Notes under the pieces: generated by a model
The model's database searches: none
What the model was told of the DNA's origin: nothing
The model's input: the letters and a program-made list of their open reading frames with translations, nothing else
Made by a program: the position numbers and the translations under genes
In this document: positions 35,004 to 42,096 of the stretch, one piece after another
How positions within the stretch are numbered: the first letter of the stretch is position 1
How the letters are laid out: the number at the start of each line of letters is the position of its first letter
Source: Paenibacillus_L residui
Lineage (GTDB): Bacteria > Bacillota > Bacilli > Paenibacillales > NBRC-103111
Length of the DNA: 64,000 nt
Direction: 5' to 3'
Assembly (NCBI RefSeq): GCF_042677205.1
Contig: NZ_JBHTIU010000012.1
Coordinates: 62,001-126,000 of the forward strand

Positions 35004-36175
35004 GCGCCAATCAAATTCTCATTACCAATGCCTCAGTAGTTACGGAGGAAGAGGTTATCAGCGATGGAGAAGTGCTGATAGAAGGAGATAAAATTGTATG
35101 GGTTGGATCCCGTGGGAGCCGTCCTGAACTGACGGAATCCTTCTCGGGAACACGTGTTGACGCCAAGAAAGGCTGGGTAGTTCCCGGCTTTATCGATGTT
35201 CACGTTCATGGGGGATTCGGTCATGACTTCATGGATGCAACCCAGGAATGCCTGGATGGAATTACCCGCTTTCATGGCCAGAACGGAACGACCTCCATGC
35301 TGGCCACGACTGTAACCGGCCCTCATGATGCTTTATCCCGCGTATTGGAGGCTGTCAGCAGCTATAGAAGCAAGGAAATGCCCTATGCTCAACTGATCGG
35401 TGTTCACTTGGAAGGCCCGTTCATCAGCCATAAATGGCCGGGTGCGCAAAATCCTGAGTTTATCGTTCCTCCTCAGAAGCAATGGCTGCAGGATTGGACT
35501 CAACAATATCCTGGTTTGATCAAAATGCTTACCCTCGCACCCGAAACCGAAGGTGCCTACGAATTGATCGAGTGGCTCAAGGCTAACGGCATTGTAGCAG
35601 CCGCCGGACATACAGATGCCACTTATGAAGTGATCGAGGAAGCGGTGGAGCACGGCCTGAAGCATGCGGTCCATACTTTTAACGCAATGACCGGACTTCA
35701 TCACCGGAAGCCGGGTACGGTCGGCGCTGTCTTGACGGATGACCGAATCAGCGCGGAAATCATCGCAGACGGCTTTCATGTCCATCCGGGTGCCATCCGG
35801 CTGTTGACCCGGGCTAAACAGAGTCATAATTTGATGCTGATTACAGATGCCATGTCTGCCGCCGGACTGGGTAACGGACAGTATAGCCTTGGAGGGCTCG
35901 CCGTCACCGTTAAAGACGGAATGGCCACCCTAACAGAAGGTAACAGTCTGGCAGGAAGCACCCTGACTATGATTTCTGCTTTCCGTTACATGGTGAATAC
36001 GGTGGGAATATCCGTCCAGGAGGCGAGTGTTTTGGCAAGCGGCAATCCGGCCCGTATGCTCGGAATGGACGACAAGCTGGGAAGCCTCGCAGTGGGCAAG
36101 CAAGCGGACATCCTGCTTCTCACTCCTGATCTTGACATCTCAAGCATTTGGGTTAAGGGAAAACAAACCGTTTAA
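35000..36175 (+). CDS. nagA: N-acetylglucosamine-6-phosphate deacetylase
   Basis: 391 aa from ATG 35000 (MSANQILITNASVVTEEEV), overlapping the nagB stop as ATGA, with GGGAGG upstream. It deacetylates GlcNAc-6-P, feeding NagB and, in the other direction, wall precursor synthesis. Amidohydrolase metal ligands visible: HVHGGFGHDF, HLEGPFIS (Glu), AAGHTDATYE (His), HAVHTFNAMTGL and the catalytic aspartate in LITDAMSAAGLG. The product of NanE is its substrate, so this pair completes the ManNAc route encoded at 23-25 kb. Confidence 0.96.
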   Translation: MSANQILITNASVVTEEEVISDGEVLIEGDKIVWVGSRGSRPELTESFSGTRVDAKKGWVVPGFIDVHVHGGFGHDFMDATQECLDGITRFHGQNGTTSMLATTVTGPHDALSRVLEAVSSYRSKEMPYAQLIGVHLEGPFISHKWPGAQNPEFIVPPQKQWLQDWTQQYPGLIKMLTLAPETEGAYELIEWLKANGIVAAAGHTDATYEVIEEAVEHGLKHAVHTFNAMTGLHHRKPGTVGAVLTDDRISAEIIADGFHVHPGAIRLLTRAKQSHNLMLITDAMSAAGLGNGQYSLGGLAVTVKDGMATLTEGNSLAGSTLTMISAFRYMVNTVGISVQEASVLASGNPARMLGMDDKLGSLAVGKQADILLLTPDLDISSIWVKGKQTV

Positions 36176-36218
36176 TGACAACTTCAATGGGCGGCTAAGC
36201 CCGAAGAAGGTCACATAC

Positions 36219-36244
36219 AACCGCCCGGCGGCCGCCGGGCGGTT
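36219..36244 (+). terminator. strong hairpin after nagA
   Basis: A perfect 26-base GC-rich palindrome (arms AACCGCCCGGCGG and its complement) 44 bases after the nagA stop. It is followed by ACTTATG rather than a T-run, so termination efficiency is uncertain. Confidence 0.55.
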
Positions 36245-36270
36245 ACTTATGTCTAGGAACGCCTCTCGAC

Positions 36271-36702
36271 CACTCAGTTCCGTTTGGTCGTGTCATTATC
36301 TCTTTCCCGGCCCATTTGACTGTTATCCCATTCACTCAGTTTCTTATCTGCATCAGCTTCATACATCGCCCCCTTTTGATTGCTACCCCGTTCACTCAGT
36401 TCCGTTTGGTTGTGTCATTATCTCTTTACAGGCCCTTTGACTGTTATCCCGTTCACTCAGTTTCATATCTGCATCAGCTTCATAATCTCTCCCCCTTTGA
36501 TTGCTATCCCGTTCACTCAGTTCCGTTTGGTTGTGTCATTATCTCTTTACAGGCCCTTTGACTGTTATCCCGTTCACTCAGTTTCTTATCTGCAGCAGCT
36601 TCATACATCGCCCCCTTTTGATTGCTACCCCGTTCACTCAGTTCCGTTTGGTTGTGTCATTATCTCTTTCCCGGCTCTTTGACTGTTATCCCATTCACTC
36701 AG
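36271..36702 (+). repeat. higher-order tandem repeat, 121-bp period, GGGATAACAG-core family
   Basis: Two related half-units alternate. Half-unit A has TTTGACTGTTATCCC then TTCACTCAG and a TCTTATCTGCATCAGCTTCA spacer. Half-unit B has TTTGATTGCTACCCC then TTCACTCAG and a TCCGTTTGGTTGTGTCATTA spacer. GTTATCCC starts at 36322, 36443, 36564 and 36685; GCTACCCC/GCTATCCC starts at 36382, 36503 and 36624. All same-type spacings are exactly 121. Copies are nearly identical, suggesting recent expansion. 121 is not a multiple of three and the frames are not conserved, so this is not coding. Confidence 0.95.
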
Positions 36703-36855
36703 TACCTCCCCTCTTTTCTTGTTTCTTTGACTCTTAAAAATACAGTTTTTATTTGTGAAAATTCAGAGGTGATTTGTCTTTAAGATTTACCATAGTTGCT
36801 CTTAAAAATTACGTCCAGACTCGATCTAAACCTCTACTCTTTTTATAAATACTTC

Positions 36856-36884
36856 TTGATACGAGAACGTATATTCGATATAAT
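36856..36884 (+). promoter_or_regulatory. strong sigma-A promoter of the IS1595-like gene
   Basis: TTGATA at 36856-36861 and perfect TATAAT at 36879-36884, spacer 17. It lies 38 bases before the ATG at 36923 and belongs to the gene's own upstream region, not to the repeat array. Confidence 0.75.
36864..36877. promoter_or_regulatory. LexA (DinR) box-like site 1
   Basis: AGAACGTATATTCG lies in the promoter spacer. It matches the Bacillus SOS box consensus CGAACRNRYGTTYG at 12 of 14 positions (core GAAC-N4-ATTC, one arm mismatch). Binding would block RNA polymerase. Confidence 0.5.
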
Positions 36885-36889
36885 AAAAA

Positions 36890-36903
36890 CAAACATGTGT
36901 TCG
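36890..36903. promoter_or_regulatory. LexA (DinR) box-like site 2
   Basis: CAAACATGTGTTCG lies just after the -10. It matches CGAACRNRYGTTYG at 13 of 14 positions (AAAC in place of GAAC). The two sites are 26 bases apart start to start. Confidence 0.5.
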
Positions 36904-36922
36904 TATTATTGAGGTGAGCGCA

Positions 36923-38050
36923 ATGTCCTCTTTTGCTTCGGAGGCTATGGAGTTAGAGCGGCGTACTGGCTTTCATTCAGGTTTGTATCGAAAATGGACT
37001 GAAAGTTTCAGTTCGAAGTGGGATGAAGAGTCGGACAAGAGTTTTGGCTTGGGGCCATTTTTGTCTAGAAACGCGGATAAAGATTGCCGTTCGGATGTGC
37101 ACCGAAAGCCAGAAATGGATGCGGGTCGAAGTGTAGATTCGAAAATAATTCAAGATGTTTTGTTAAATCTGTCTATGGATCGGTACTCCAAATGGGACGA
37201 AAGTGCCTTCAAGCAAGAGGAAAAAGCTTTTCGGAATCGCTTTAAAACCGAGGAGGATTGTGTACAATTCATCTATCAAGCGAAATGGCCGGATGGCTTT
37301 TCCTGTCCTCGTTGCGAACATAGGCAGGCGTATGTCATCCGTTCCCGTCGGCTGCCGCTCTATGAGTGCCGAAGCTGCCGACATCAGACTTCCCTGATCG
37401 CTGGTACAGTGATGGAAGGAAGCCGGACTTCGCTGTGCAAATGGTTTCTCGCTTTTCATCTCGTTGCCAACACCGAGCGAGGCACGAATGCCGTTCAGCT
37501 CAGTTCGTTCCTGCAGGTCACTTATAAAACCGCCTGGGCGATCCTTCACAAGATTCGCCAAGCTTTGTCTCAAGCAGATCATAAGCAGCCGCTTACCGGT
37601 GTGGTGAAGGGGGGCACAGCCTTTCATCGCCCTTTCCGCAGCGCTGCATCGGTCTTAGGGCTCTATCCCGAACAGAGGCCTGTATTCGTCGTTGCTTCCT
37701 TGGACAAAGGAGCTGTACCTCAGCAGGTCAAAATCAAAACCGTTCGTCCGGAAGATATGGAGGATGGCAGAATCTATCGGTCTGCGGGCGAGCACTTCAT
37801 CAAGGAGCATGTCAGCCCGGATGCAATCGACGTGGATATCGAGACGAGGCGCTACCATTATCAACGCGTTCCTTCCCTGCGGAATTATTTGCGCAAAGCG
37901 AGAGCCTGGACTAATCGAGTATTTAACGGGATCGGACCGAAGTATTTACAGCATTACCTGGATGAATTCTGTTTTCGTCTGAATTTACAATTGCAGAAAG
38001 TCCCAATTTTTGATCATCTCGCCCGTGCTTGTTTGCGGACATCTGGATAA
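36923..38050 (+). CDS. IS1595-like zinc-ribbon protein, catalytic motifs lost (domesticated transposase candidate)
   Basis: 375 aa from ATG 36923 (GAGGTGAG five bases upstream; an in-frame GTG lies at 36914). Residues 1-105 are an extension with no family I recognise. Residues 110-215 follow the IS1595 plan: zinc ribbon Cys128, Cys131, Cys149, Cys152 (CPRC, CRSC), then GTVMEGSRTSLCKWFLAFHL and FLQVTYKTAWAILHKIRQAL. Where active enzymes have VEVDETYVGG this has TGVVKGG, and the HxNxIEGFWSxLK block reads YHYQRVPSLRNYLRKARAW, although the end (KYLQHYLDEFCFRLN) is well kept. So the fold seems present but the DDE residues gone. Not truncated or frameshifted. Flanked by GGGATAACAG repeats on both sides. 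Confidence 0.8.
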   Translation: MSSFASEAMELERRTGFHSGLYRKWTESFSSKWDEESDKSFGLGPFLSRNADKDCRSDVHRKPEMDAGRSVDSKIIQDVLLNLSMDRYSKWDESAFKQEEKAFRNRFKTEEDCVQFIYQAKWPDGFSCPRCEHRQAYVIRSRRLPLYECRSCRHQTSLIAGTVMEGSRTSLCKWFLAFHLVANTERGTNAVQLSSFLQVTYKTAWAILHKIRQALSQADHKQPLTGVVKGGTAFHRPFRSAASVLGLYPEQRPVFVVASLDKGAVPQQVKIKTVRPEDMEDGRIYRSAGEHFIKEHVSPDAIDVDIETRRYHYQRVPSLRNYLRKARAWTNRVFNGIGPKYLQHYLDEFCFRLNLQLQKVPIFDHLARACLRTSG

Positions 38051-38190
38051 CTGTAACCGAATTGAACATCTATTAATTATTGAATAACGGGCGACACTTC
38101 AGATTGCTTCTCTTTTCTGAGCATGACTAATAAACATCTTTTAAATTGACTATTTATCTGACATTTAATCCATCAAGCCATGTACTTTTT

Positions 38191-38235
38191 CTGAGCAAAG
38201 GGGATAACAGTCAAAAGGCTGCGCAAAGAGATAAA
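38191..38235 (-). repeat. single inverted copy of the GGGATAACAG-core repeat
   Basis: CTGAGCAAAGGGGATAACAG followed by TCAAAAGGCTGCGCAAAGAG and ATAAA. This matches, base for base over most of its length, the reverse complement of the units at 9.1 kb and the half-unit A of the 36.3 kb array, including the AAAGAGATAA tail. It lies 140 bases after the IS1595-like stop and points toward it, as the upstream array does from the other side. Confidence 0.85.
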
Positions 38236-38261
38236 AGATATACATTAAGTGAATACGTGAG

Positions 38262-38680
38262 TACTAAGATAAGCACATAGGCAAGCGATAAATAGCGGTT
38301 ACATCTAGTGCATCGGTAAGTGCATAGGCAAGTGGTAGAAACGAGTGTATACGTCTTGCACAGCATAACCAAATGGCAGTTAAGTGTATACGTCTTGTAC
38401 AGGGGTGGCATATAGGCAATTGATAGATAAGTGTATACGTTTTGTGTATAAGTAAGTAAATAGGAAAGTATAGACAGAGATATTCGTCTTGTCATCGGCA
38501 AGCTCATAGGCACGGTAGATAATGTATACGTCTTACAGCGGTAAGCATATAGGCAAGGTAGATAAATGTATACGTCTTACAGCAGTAAGCATATAGGCAA
38601 TTGGTAGATAAGTGTATACGTTTTGTGTATAAGTAAGTGAATAGACAAGCTACAGGTAAGCAAAAAAACAAGCTAAGAAA
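38262..38680. repeat. degenerate tandem array, about 43-48 bp period
   Basis: Eight to ten diverged units of the form TAAGCATATAGGCAAGTGG, TAGATAAGTGTATACGTCTT, ACAGCGG. GTATACGT occurs at 38347, 38386, 38433, 38524, 38568 and 38614 (a diverged unit lies near 38484). Unrelated to the GGGATAACAG family. After 38640 it decays into short AACAGGCTAA-like repeats. Composition (AT-rich, purine-rich) differs from the neighbours. Function unknown. Confidence 0.8.
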
Positions 38681-38923
38681 AACACGCTATCTAAAACAGG
38701 CTAACTAAAACAGGCTTAGAAAAACAGGCAAGTTTGAAGAAATTGGTCGGCCATCTTGGTCGAGGCAAGGACGTGGAGTAATATGGCATTAGCCTGCCCC
38801 GGCGCGGTCGCTTGCCAGGGTGTCTGATCGTGTGAAGATTTTACGCGGTAGCTTTTTTATGCCAGTTTGAAAGGTATTCATTTGTTGCCTTAATAAACTT
38901 TAACCTTCTGATGCGGTAAAAAA

Positions 38924-39011
38924 ATAAAAACTGCCCCTATTTTTGAAGAGACCCTCGAAAGTTAGAGACCCTCTAACATAAGAGGTGCAGTTCAGTTTGG
39001 GCAGTTTTTAT
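38924..39011. repeat. 88-bp element with perfect 13-bp terminal inverted repeats
   Basis: ATAAAAACTGCCC at 38924-38936 and its exact complement GGGCAGTTTTTAT at 38999-39011. The interior contains TTAGAGACCCTCTAA and repeated GAGACCCTC. Both ends run into T-rich tracts, so it could be a large bidirectional terminator for the ROK gene at 39.1 kb, or a small MITE-like element. No clear target duplication. Confidence 0.55.
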
Positions 39012-39096
39012 CAAAAGATGGAACGGCTTAGTGATATGGATGTTATTTAGGGAGATAGAAAGACGCAAGAAGATTGCTGGAAGCGAGTCCCTTCTT

Positions 39097-40056
39097 CTAC
39101 TCCGCTACCCGGTTGGAGGCGTTAACCGCGCTGCCGATGACTCCGGCATCATCCAGCAGTTCTGCTGTTTTGATCTCCAAACGGTCCCAATACATAGGCA
39201 GAACTAAACGCTGAAGCTCCTGCTTCATCGGACCCAGCAGACGTTCTCCCGCGTTCGCGCCTCCGCCGCCGATAACGATAACGTCCGGGTTAAGTAATGT
39301 AACCGCATAAGAAAGCCCTCTGCCTAACTGCTTGCCGGTATGCGTCATAATATCGATTGCAACCTGGTCTCCTTGATCATAAGCTTGAGAAAGATGCGTC
39401 GCGGTTAGCTCTGCCGGACTGGAAACCATAGAGGACATGATCGTGGAGGTCCCCTTCTCGACCGCTTCTCGCGCTTGTCTTGCCAGACCTGTCGCAGAAG
39501 CAACCGTTTCCAAACAACCCGTTAGCCCGCATCCGCACAAACTCTCTTCCCCGTCCATCCGAATATGGCCGATCTCGCCGGCAATGTAGGATCCGCCGTA
39601 ATACAGCTTGCCATTCTCAACTAAAGCGGCCGCTACACCGGTTCCGATGGTTATGCCGAATACTACCGGATAGCCTTGCCCGGCTCCTTTGGCTGCTTCA
39701 CCTTGGACATACATGCGCACATCATTATCGATAAACACAGGAATGCCCAGCAATTGATTGAGTTTCTCACTGACTTTGAAATCTCTCCAGGACAGGTTGG
39801 CCGCGAAATTGCAAATTCCTTCCGCCGGATTAATTAAACCGGGAATACCAGCGCCGATGGCGAGGACATCCTTGCGGGTAATCCCTTGCTGGCCGATCAG
39901 TTCATCCACCATCCCGGCAATTTTGGCAATCACGTGTTCCCCGCCTTTGGCGGCTTCCGTTGGAAGCTTGAGTTTGCGGAGCAGTTGAAACTGTTCATCC
40001 AGGAGGCCGCAGACAATATTCGTTCCCCCTAAGTCGATACCGGCATAATATTTCAT
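39097..40056 (-). CDS. ROK-family sugar kinase
   Basis: 319 aa. N-terminal phosphate motif GIDLGGTNIVCGLLDE. NDVRMYVQGEAAKGAGQG carries the catalytic-type Asp, followed by TIGTGVAAALVENGKLYYGG and GEIGHIRMDG. The zinc motif CGCGLTGCLE is complete, and VIVIGGGGANAGE is near the end. Its ATG overlaps the stop of the DeoR regulator as ATGA, so it is translated with it, and the SIS gene lies upstream on the same strand. The set suggests phosphorylation of an amino sugar or hexose. Substrate not readable. Confidence 0.88.
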   Translation of the reverse strand: MKYYAGIDLGGTNIVCGLLDEQFQLLRKLKLPTEAAKGGEHVIAKIAGMVDELIGQQGITRKDVLAIGAGIPGLINPAEGICNFAANLSWRDFKVSEKLNQLLGIPVFIDNDVRMYVQGEAAKGAGQGYPVVFGITIGTGVAAALVENGKLYYGGSYIAGEIGHIRMDGEESLCGCGLTGCLETVASATGLARQAREAVEKGTSTIMSSMVSSPAELTATHLSQAYDQGDQVAIDIMTHTGKQLGRGLSYAVTLLNPDVIVIGGGGANAGERLLGPMKQELQRLVLPMYWDRLEIKTAELLDDAGVIGSAVNASNRVAE

Positions 40057-40865
40057 ACGCTTCCCTCTCTTTTTCCACTGGAATCAACTAAATACTGCTT
40101 AACACCAAGCTTCACCAATTGCTCATGAAGTTCGGCCCCCATATTCTTCGCATCGGTAATGCAAGCGTGCAGGGATGACAATGGAGCGATGGAAAACAGC
40201 GAGCTTTTCCCCACTTTGGAGTGATCGAATACAGCATAGGTTTGCCCGGATCTTTTGATCAGCGCTTTGGCGATCTCCGCTTCCGATTCCGAATAGGTGG
40301 TCACGCCCTGCAAGGAAATCCCATCAATTCCGATAAACATCTTGCCTATGTTCAAGCTGTCGACCATCTTCTCGGCCAGGGGACCGCATAGCTCGAAGCT
40401 TTTGTTCCGCATGATTCCGCCGATAACGACGATCTGAATCTCGTCGTTATCGGCTAACTCCATGGCAATATTGACTGCGTTGGTCACCACGGTAATCCCT
40501 CTGCGCGTCTTTAGCGCTCTGGCAATCAAAAAGGTGGTGGTCCCCCCGGTCAAACCTATAATATCACCTTCCCCGATAAGAGAAGCCGCCTTCTCAGCAA
40601 TAGCTTCCTTCTCTATCCAGGAATAATGCTTGCGCTCGGTGAACGATATTTCCCGGGTGGCACTAAAGCCGTCATACAAAGCTCCGCCTATCGTACGAAT
40701 GATCGGTTCCGTCTTCTCGAGCAGATCCAGGTCGCGGCGGGCCGTCGCTTCCGAGCATGCGAATCTGCCCACTATTTCCTGCACGGTTATCCGTCCATTT
40801 TGTTTAAGCATATTCAGAATGTTGGCGCGCCGTTGCTCACCTTTGGATGAACCCTTTCCGACCAT
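40053..40865 (-). CDS. DeoR-family transcriptional repressor
   Basis: 270 aa. N-terminal winged helix (SSKGEQRRANILNMLKQNGRITVQEIVGRFACSEATARRDLDLLE, then IIRTIGGAL) and C-terminal DeoR sugar-phosphate sensor domain (IGLTGGTTTFLIARAL, TVVTNAVNIAMELADNDEIQIVVIGG, IGIDGISLQGVTTYSESEAEIAKALI, SKVGKSSLFSIAPLS). GGAGTGAG lies eight bases before ATG. Placed between the SIS gene (71 bases upstream) and the ROK kinase (ATGA overlap), so it very likely autoregulates this operon in response to a phosphorylated sugar. Confidence 0.93.
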   Translation of the reverse strand: MVGKGSSKGEQRRANILNMLKQNGRITVQEIVGRFACSEATARRDLDLLEKTEPIIRTIGGALYDGFSATREISFTERKHYSWIEKEAIAEKAASLIGEGDIIGLTGGTTTFLIARALKTRRGITVVTNAVNIAMELADNDEIQIVVIGGIMRNKSFELCGPLAEKMVDSLNIGKMFIGIDGISLQGVTTYSESEAEIAKALIKRSGQTYAVFDHSKVGKSSLFSIAPLSSLHACITDAKNMGAELHEQLVKLGVKQYLVDSSGKREGSV

Positions 40866-40936
40866 GATTTCTGCTCACTCCAAATGTTAGACTTTAGTAC
40901 AAATTTGAATAAATGTGGCAATGTAATACTAGTTCT

Positions 40937-41986
40937 TTAGATTTTAACGACTTGCGTCAAGTTGCGCGGGCTATCCGGGTCGACACCCAATTCAATAGCT
41001 GTATATAAACCAAGATACTGCAGGACTGGAAGATTAAGAACACTTCTGGCTTCATCGGATAAGTCAGCTCCACCCACTTCAAAAACCGTATCGGCAAAAG
41101 CCGTATCGTCCCCTTTGCGGGCTGTAATCAGCATAACATGAGCTCCGTAAGCCTTCATCTCTTCGGCTACCTTCAGCTCGTAGCTTCTGGCCTGCTCGGA
41201 GACCATAACACACACGAAGGTATCTTTGTCAACGACAGATTTGGGACCATGACGAAACTCCAATGTGCCGAAGCTTTCCGTCCAGACATAAGACATCTCT
41301 TTAATTTTCAGACAGGCTTCCTGAGCCAACCCGAAATACGCTCCCATCCCCAAATAAATATATTTGTTGAACTTGTTTGAAGCTAATTCTTTGGCTACGG
41401 GATCTGCCGCTTTGACTACCTGCTCATCCATTTCCGCCACCTTGCGAATATCATCCCATAGCTCCGCCTTGCCGGAAGCGGAAGCGATTGCAGCTTGCAT
41501 CATGAAAGTCATGCTGCTGAACGATTTGGTCATGACCGTGCTCTTCTCCTGACCCCGTTCGGATACAAGACACTCCGTCATTTGAGCCATTTTACTGTCA
41601 GCATAGCATGTAATTCCGCAGGTCGTCCAGTTGGCCAAATCTTTCACGGATTCCAGAGCAAGGATAACCTCTGTGGATTCTCCTGAACGGGATACACCTA
41701 CCAACAGATACTTACGTCCTGCCGCTGCCGCCTGATCTCTAAACAAGAAAATTTCAGAGGATGGCCATGCCGAGGCATCTTTACCGAGCCACTTTCGATA
41801 CGTCGAGGCCATCGTCTGGGCTTGATAATAAGACGATCCGGACCCGATAAAAATAACTTCGTCACATTGATTGTTTTTCAAATAACGGTCAATCCAGCCT
41901 TGATTTTGCTCAACAATCTGGAGAGCCGCCTGAATCGCTTCAGACTGGGAAGAAATTTCCGGATAAGTAAACTTGCCATAGTTCAT
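40937..41986 (-). CDS. SIS-domain sugar phosphate isomerase/deaminase, GlmS/AgaS-like
   Basis: 349 aa with two SIS domains: VIFIGSGSSYYQAQTMASTYRKW with LLVGVSRSGESTEVILALE, and IYLGMGAYFGLAQEACLKIKEM with ESFGTLEFRHGPKSVVD. It lacks the glutaminase domain of GlmS. Relatives are amino sugar deaminases (AgaS) and deglycases (FrlB-like). First gene of the SIS-DeoR-ROK operon, with a very good promoter and a TTGAA-TCT-TTCAA inverted repeat over the -35. Given nagB in the same window, a different amino sugar phosphate is the likelier substrate. Confidence 0.87.
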   Translation of the reverse strand: MNYGKFTYPEISSQSEAIQAALQIVEQNQGWIDRYLKNNQCDEVIFIGSGSSYYQAQTMASTYRKWLGKDASAWPSSEIFLFRDQAAAAGRKYLLVGVSRSGESTEVILALESVKDLANWTTCGITCYADSKMAQMTECLVSERGQEKSTVMTKSFSSMTFMMQAAIASASGKAELWDDIRKVAEMDEQVVKAADPVAKELASNKFNKYIYLGMGAYFGLAQEACLKIKEMSYVWTESFGTLEFRHGPKSVVDKDTFVCVMVSEQARSYELKVAEEMKAYGAHVMLITARKGDDTAFADTVFEVGGADLSDEARSVLNLPVLQYLGLYTAIELGVDPDSPRNLTQVVKI

Positions 41987-42026
41987 GAATGATCGCTCCT
42001 TTTATAAAATAAGAAATCTTAATGAA

Positions 42027-42055
42027 ATTATATGTCTTATTTTTGAAAGATTCAA
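42027..42055 (-). promoter_or_regulatory. promoter and possible operator of the SIS-DeoR-ROK operon
   Basis: On the minus strand TTGAAT (42055-42050) and TATAAT (42032-42027) with a 17-base spacer. TTGAA-TCT-TTCAA covers the -35 and could be a DeoR target. The 110-base region up to the next gene is strongly AT-rich. Confidence 0.65.
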
Positions 42056-42096
42056 TCATTATTATTGTTGTTTTAATCATTTTTTTGGACTATGGC

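Noticed and set aside
36027..36737. Four overlapping open frames across the 121-bp repeat array
   Set aside because: Same peptide blocks appear in shifted frames because 121 is not divisible by three; no ribosome sites; clearly repeat artefacts.
36271..38235. Intact IS1595 insertion sequence with terminal inverted repeats
   Set aside because: Facing repeats exist, but there is no matched pair of element ends with a target duplication, and the catalytic motifs are missing; a live IS is unlikely.
38211..38513. 100-codon minus-strand frame in the 46-bp array
   Set aside because: Low-complexity Tyr/Leu/Thr peptide derived from the degenerate repeat, no start signal.
36271..38680. CRISPR array
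   Set aside because: Spacers between cores are themselves repeated, unit lengths vary or are 121, and there are no cas genes in the window.
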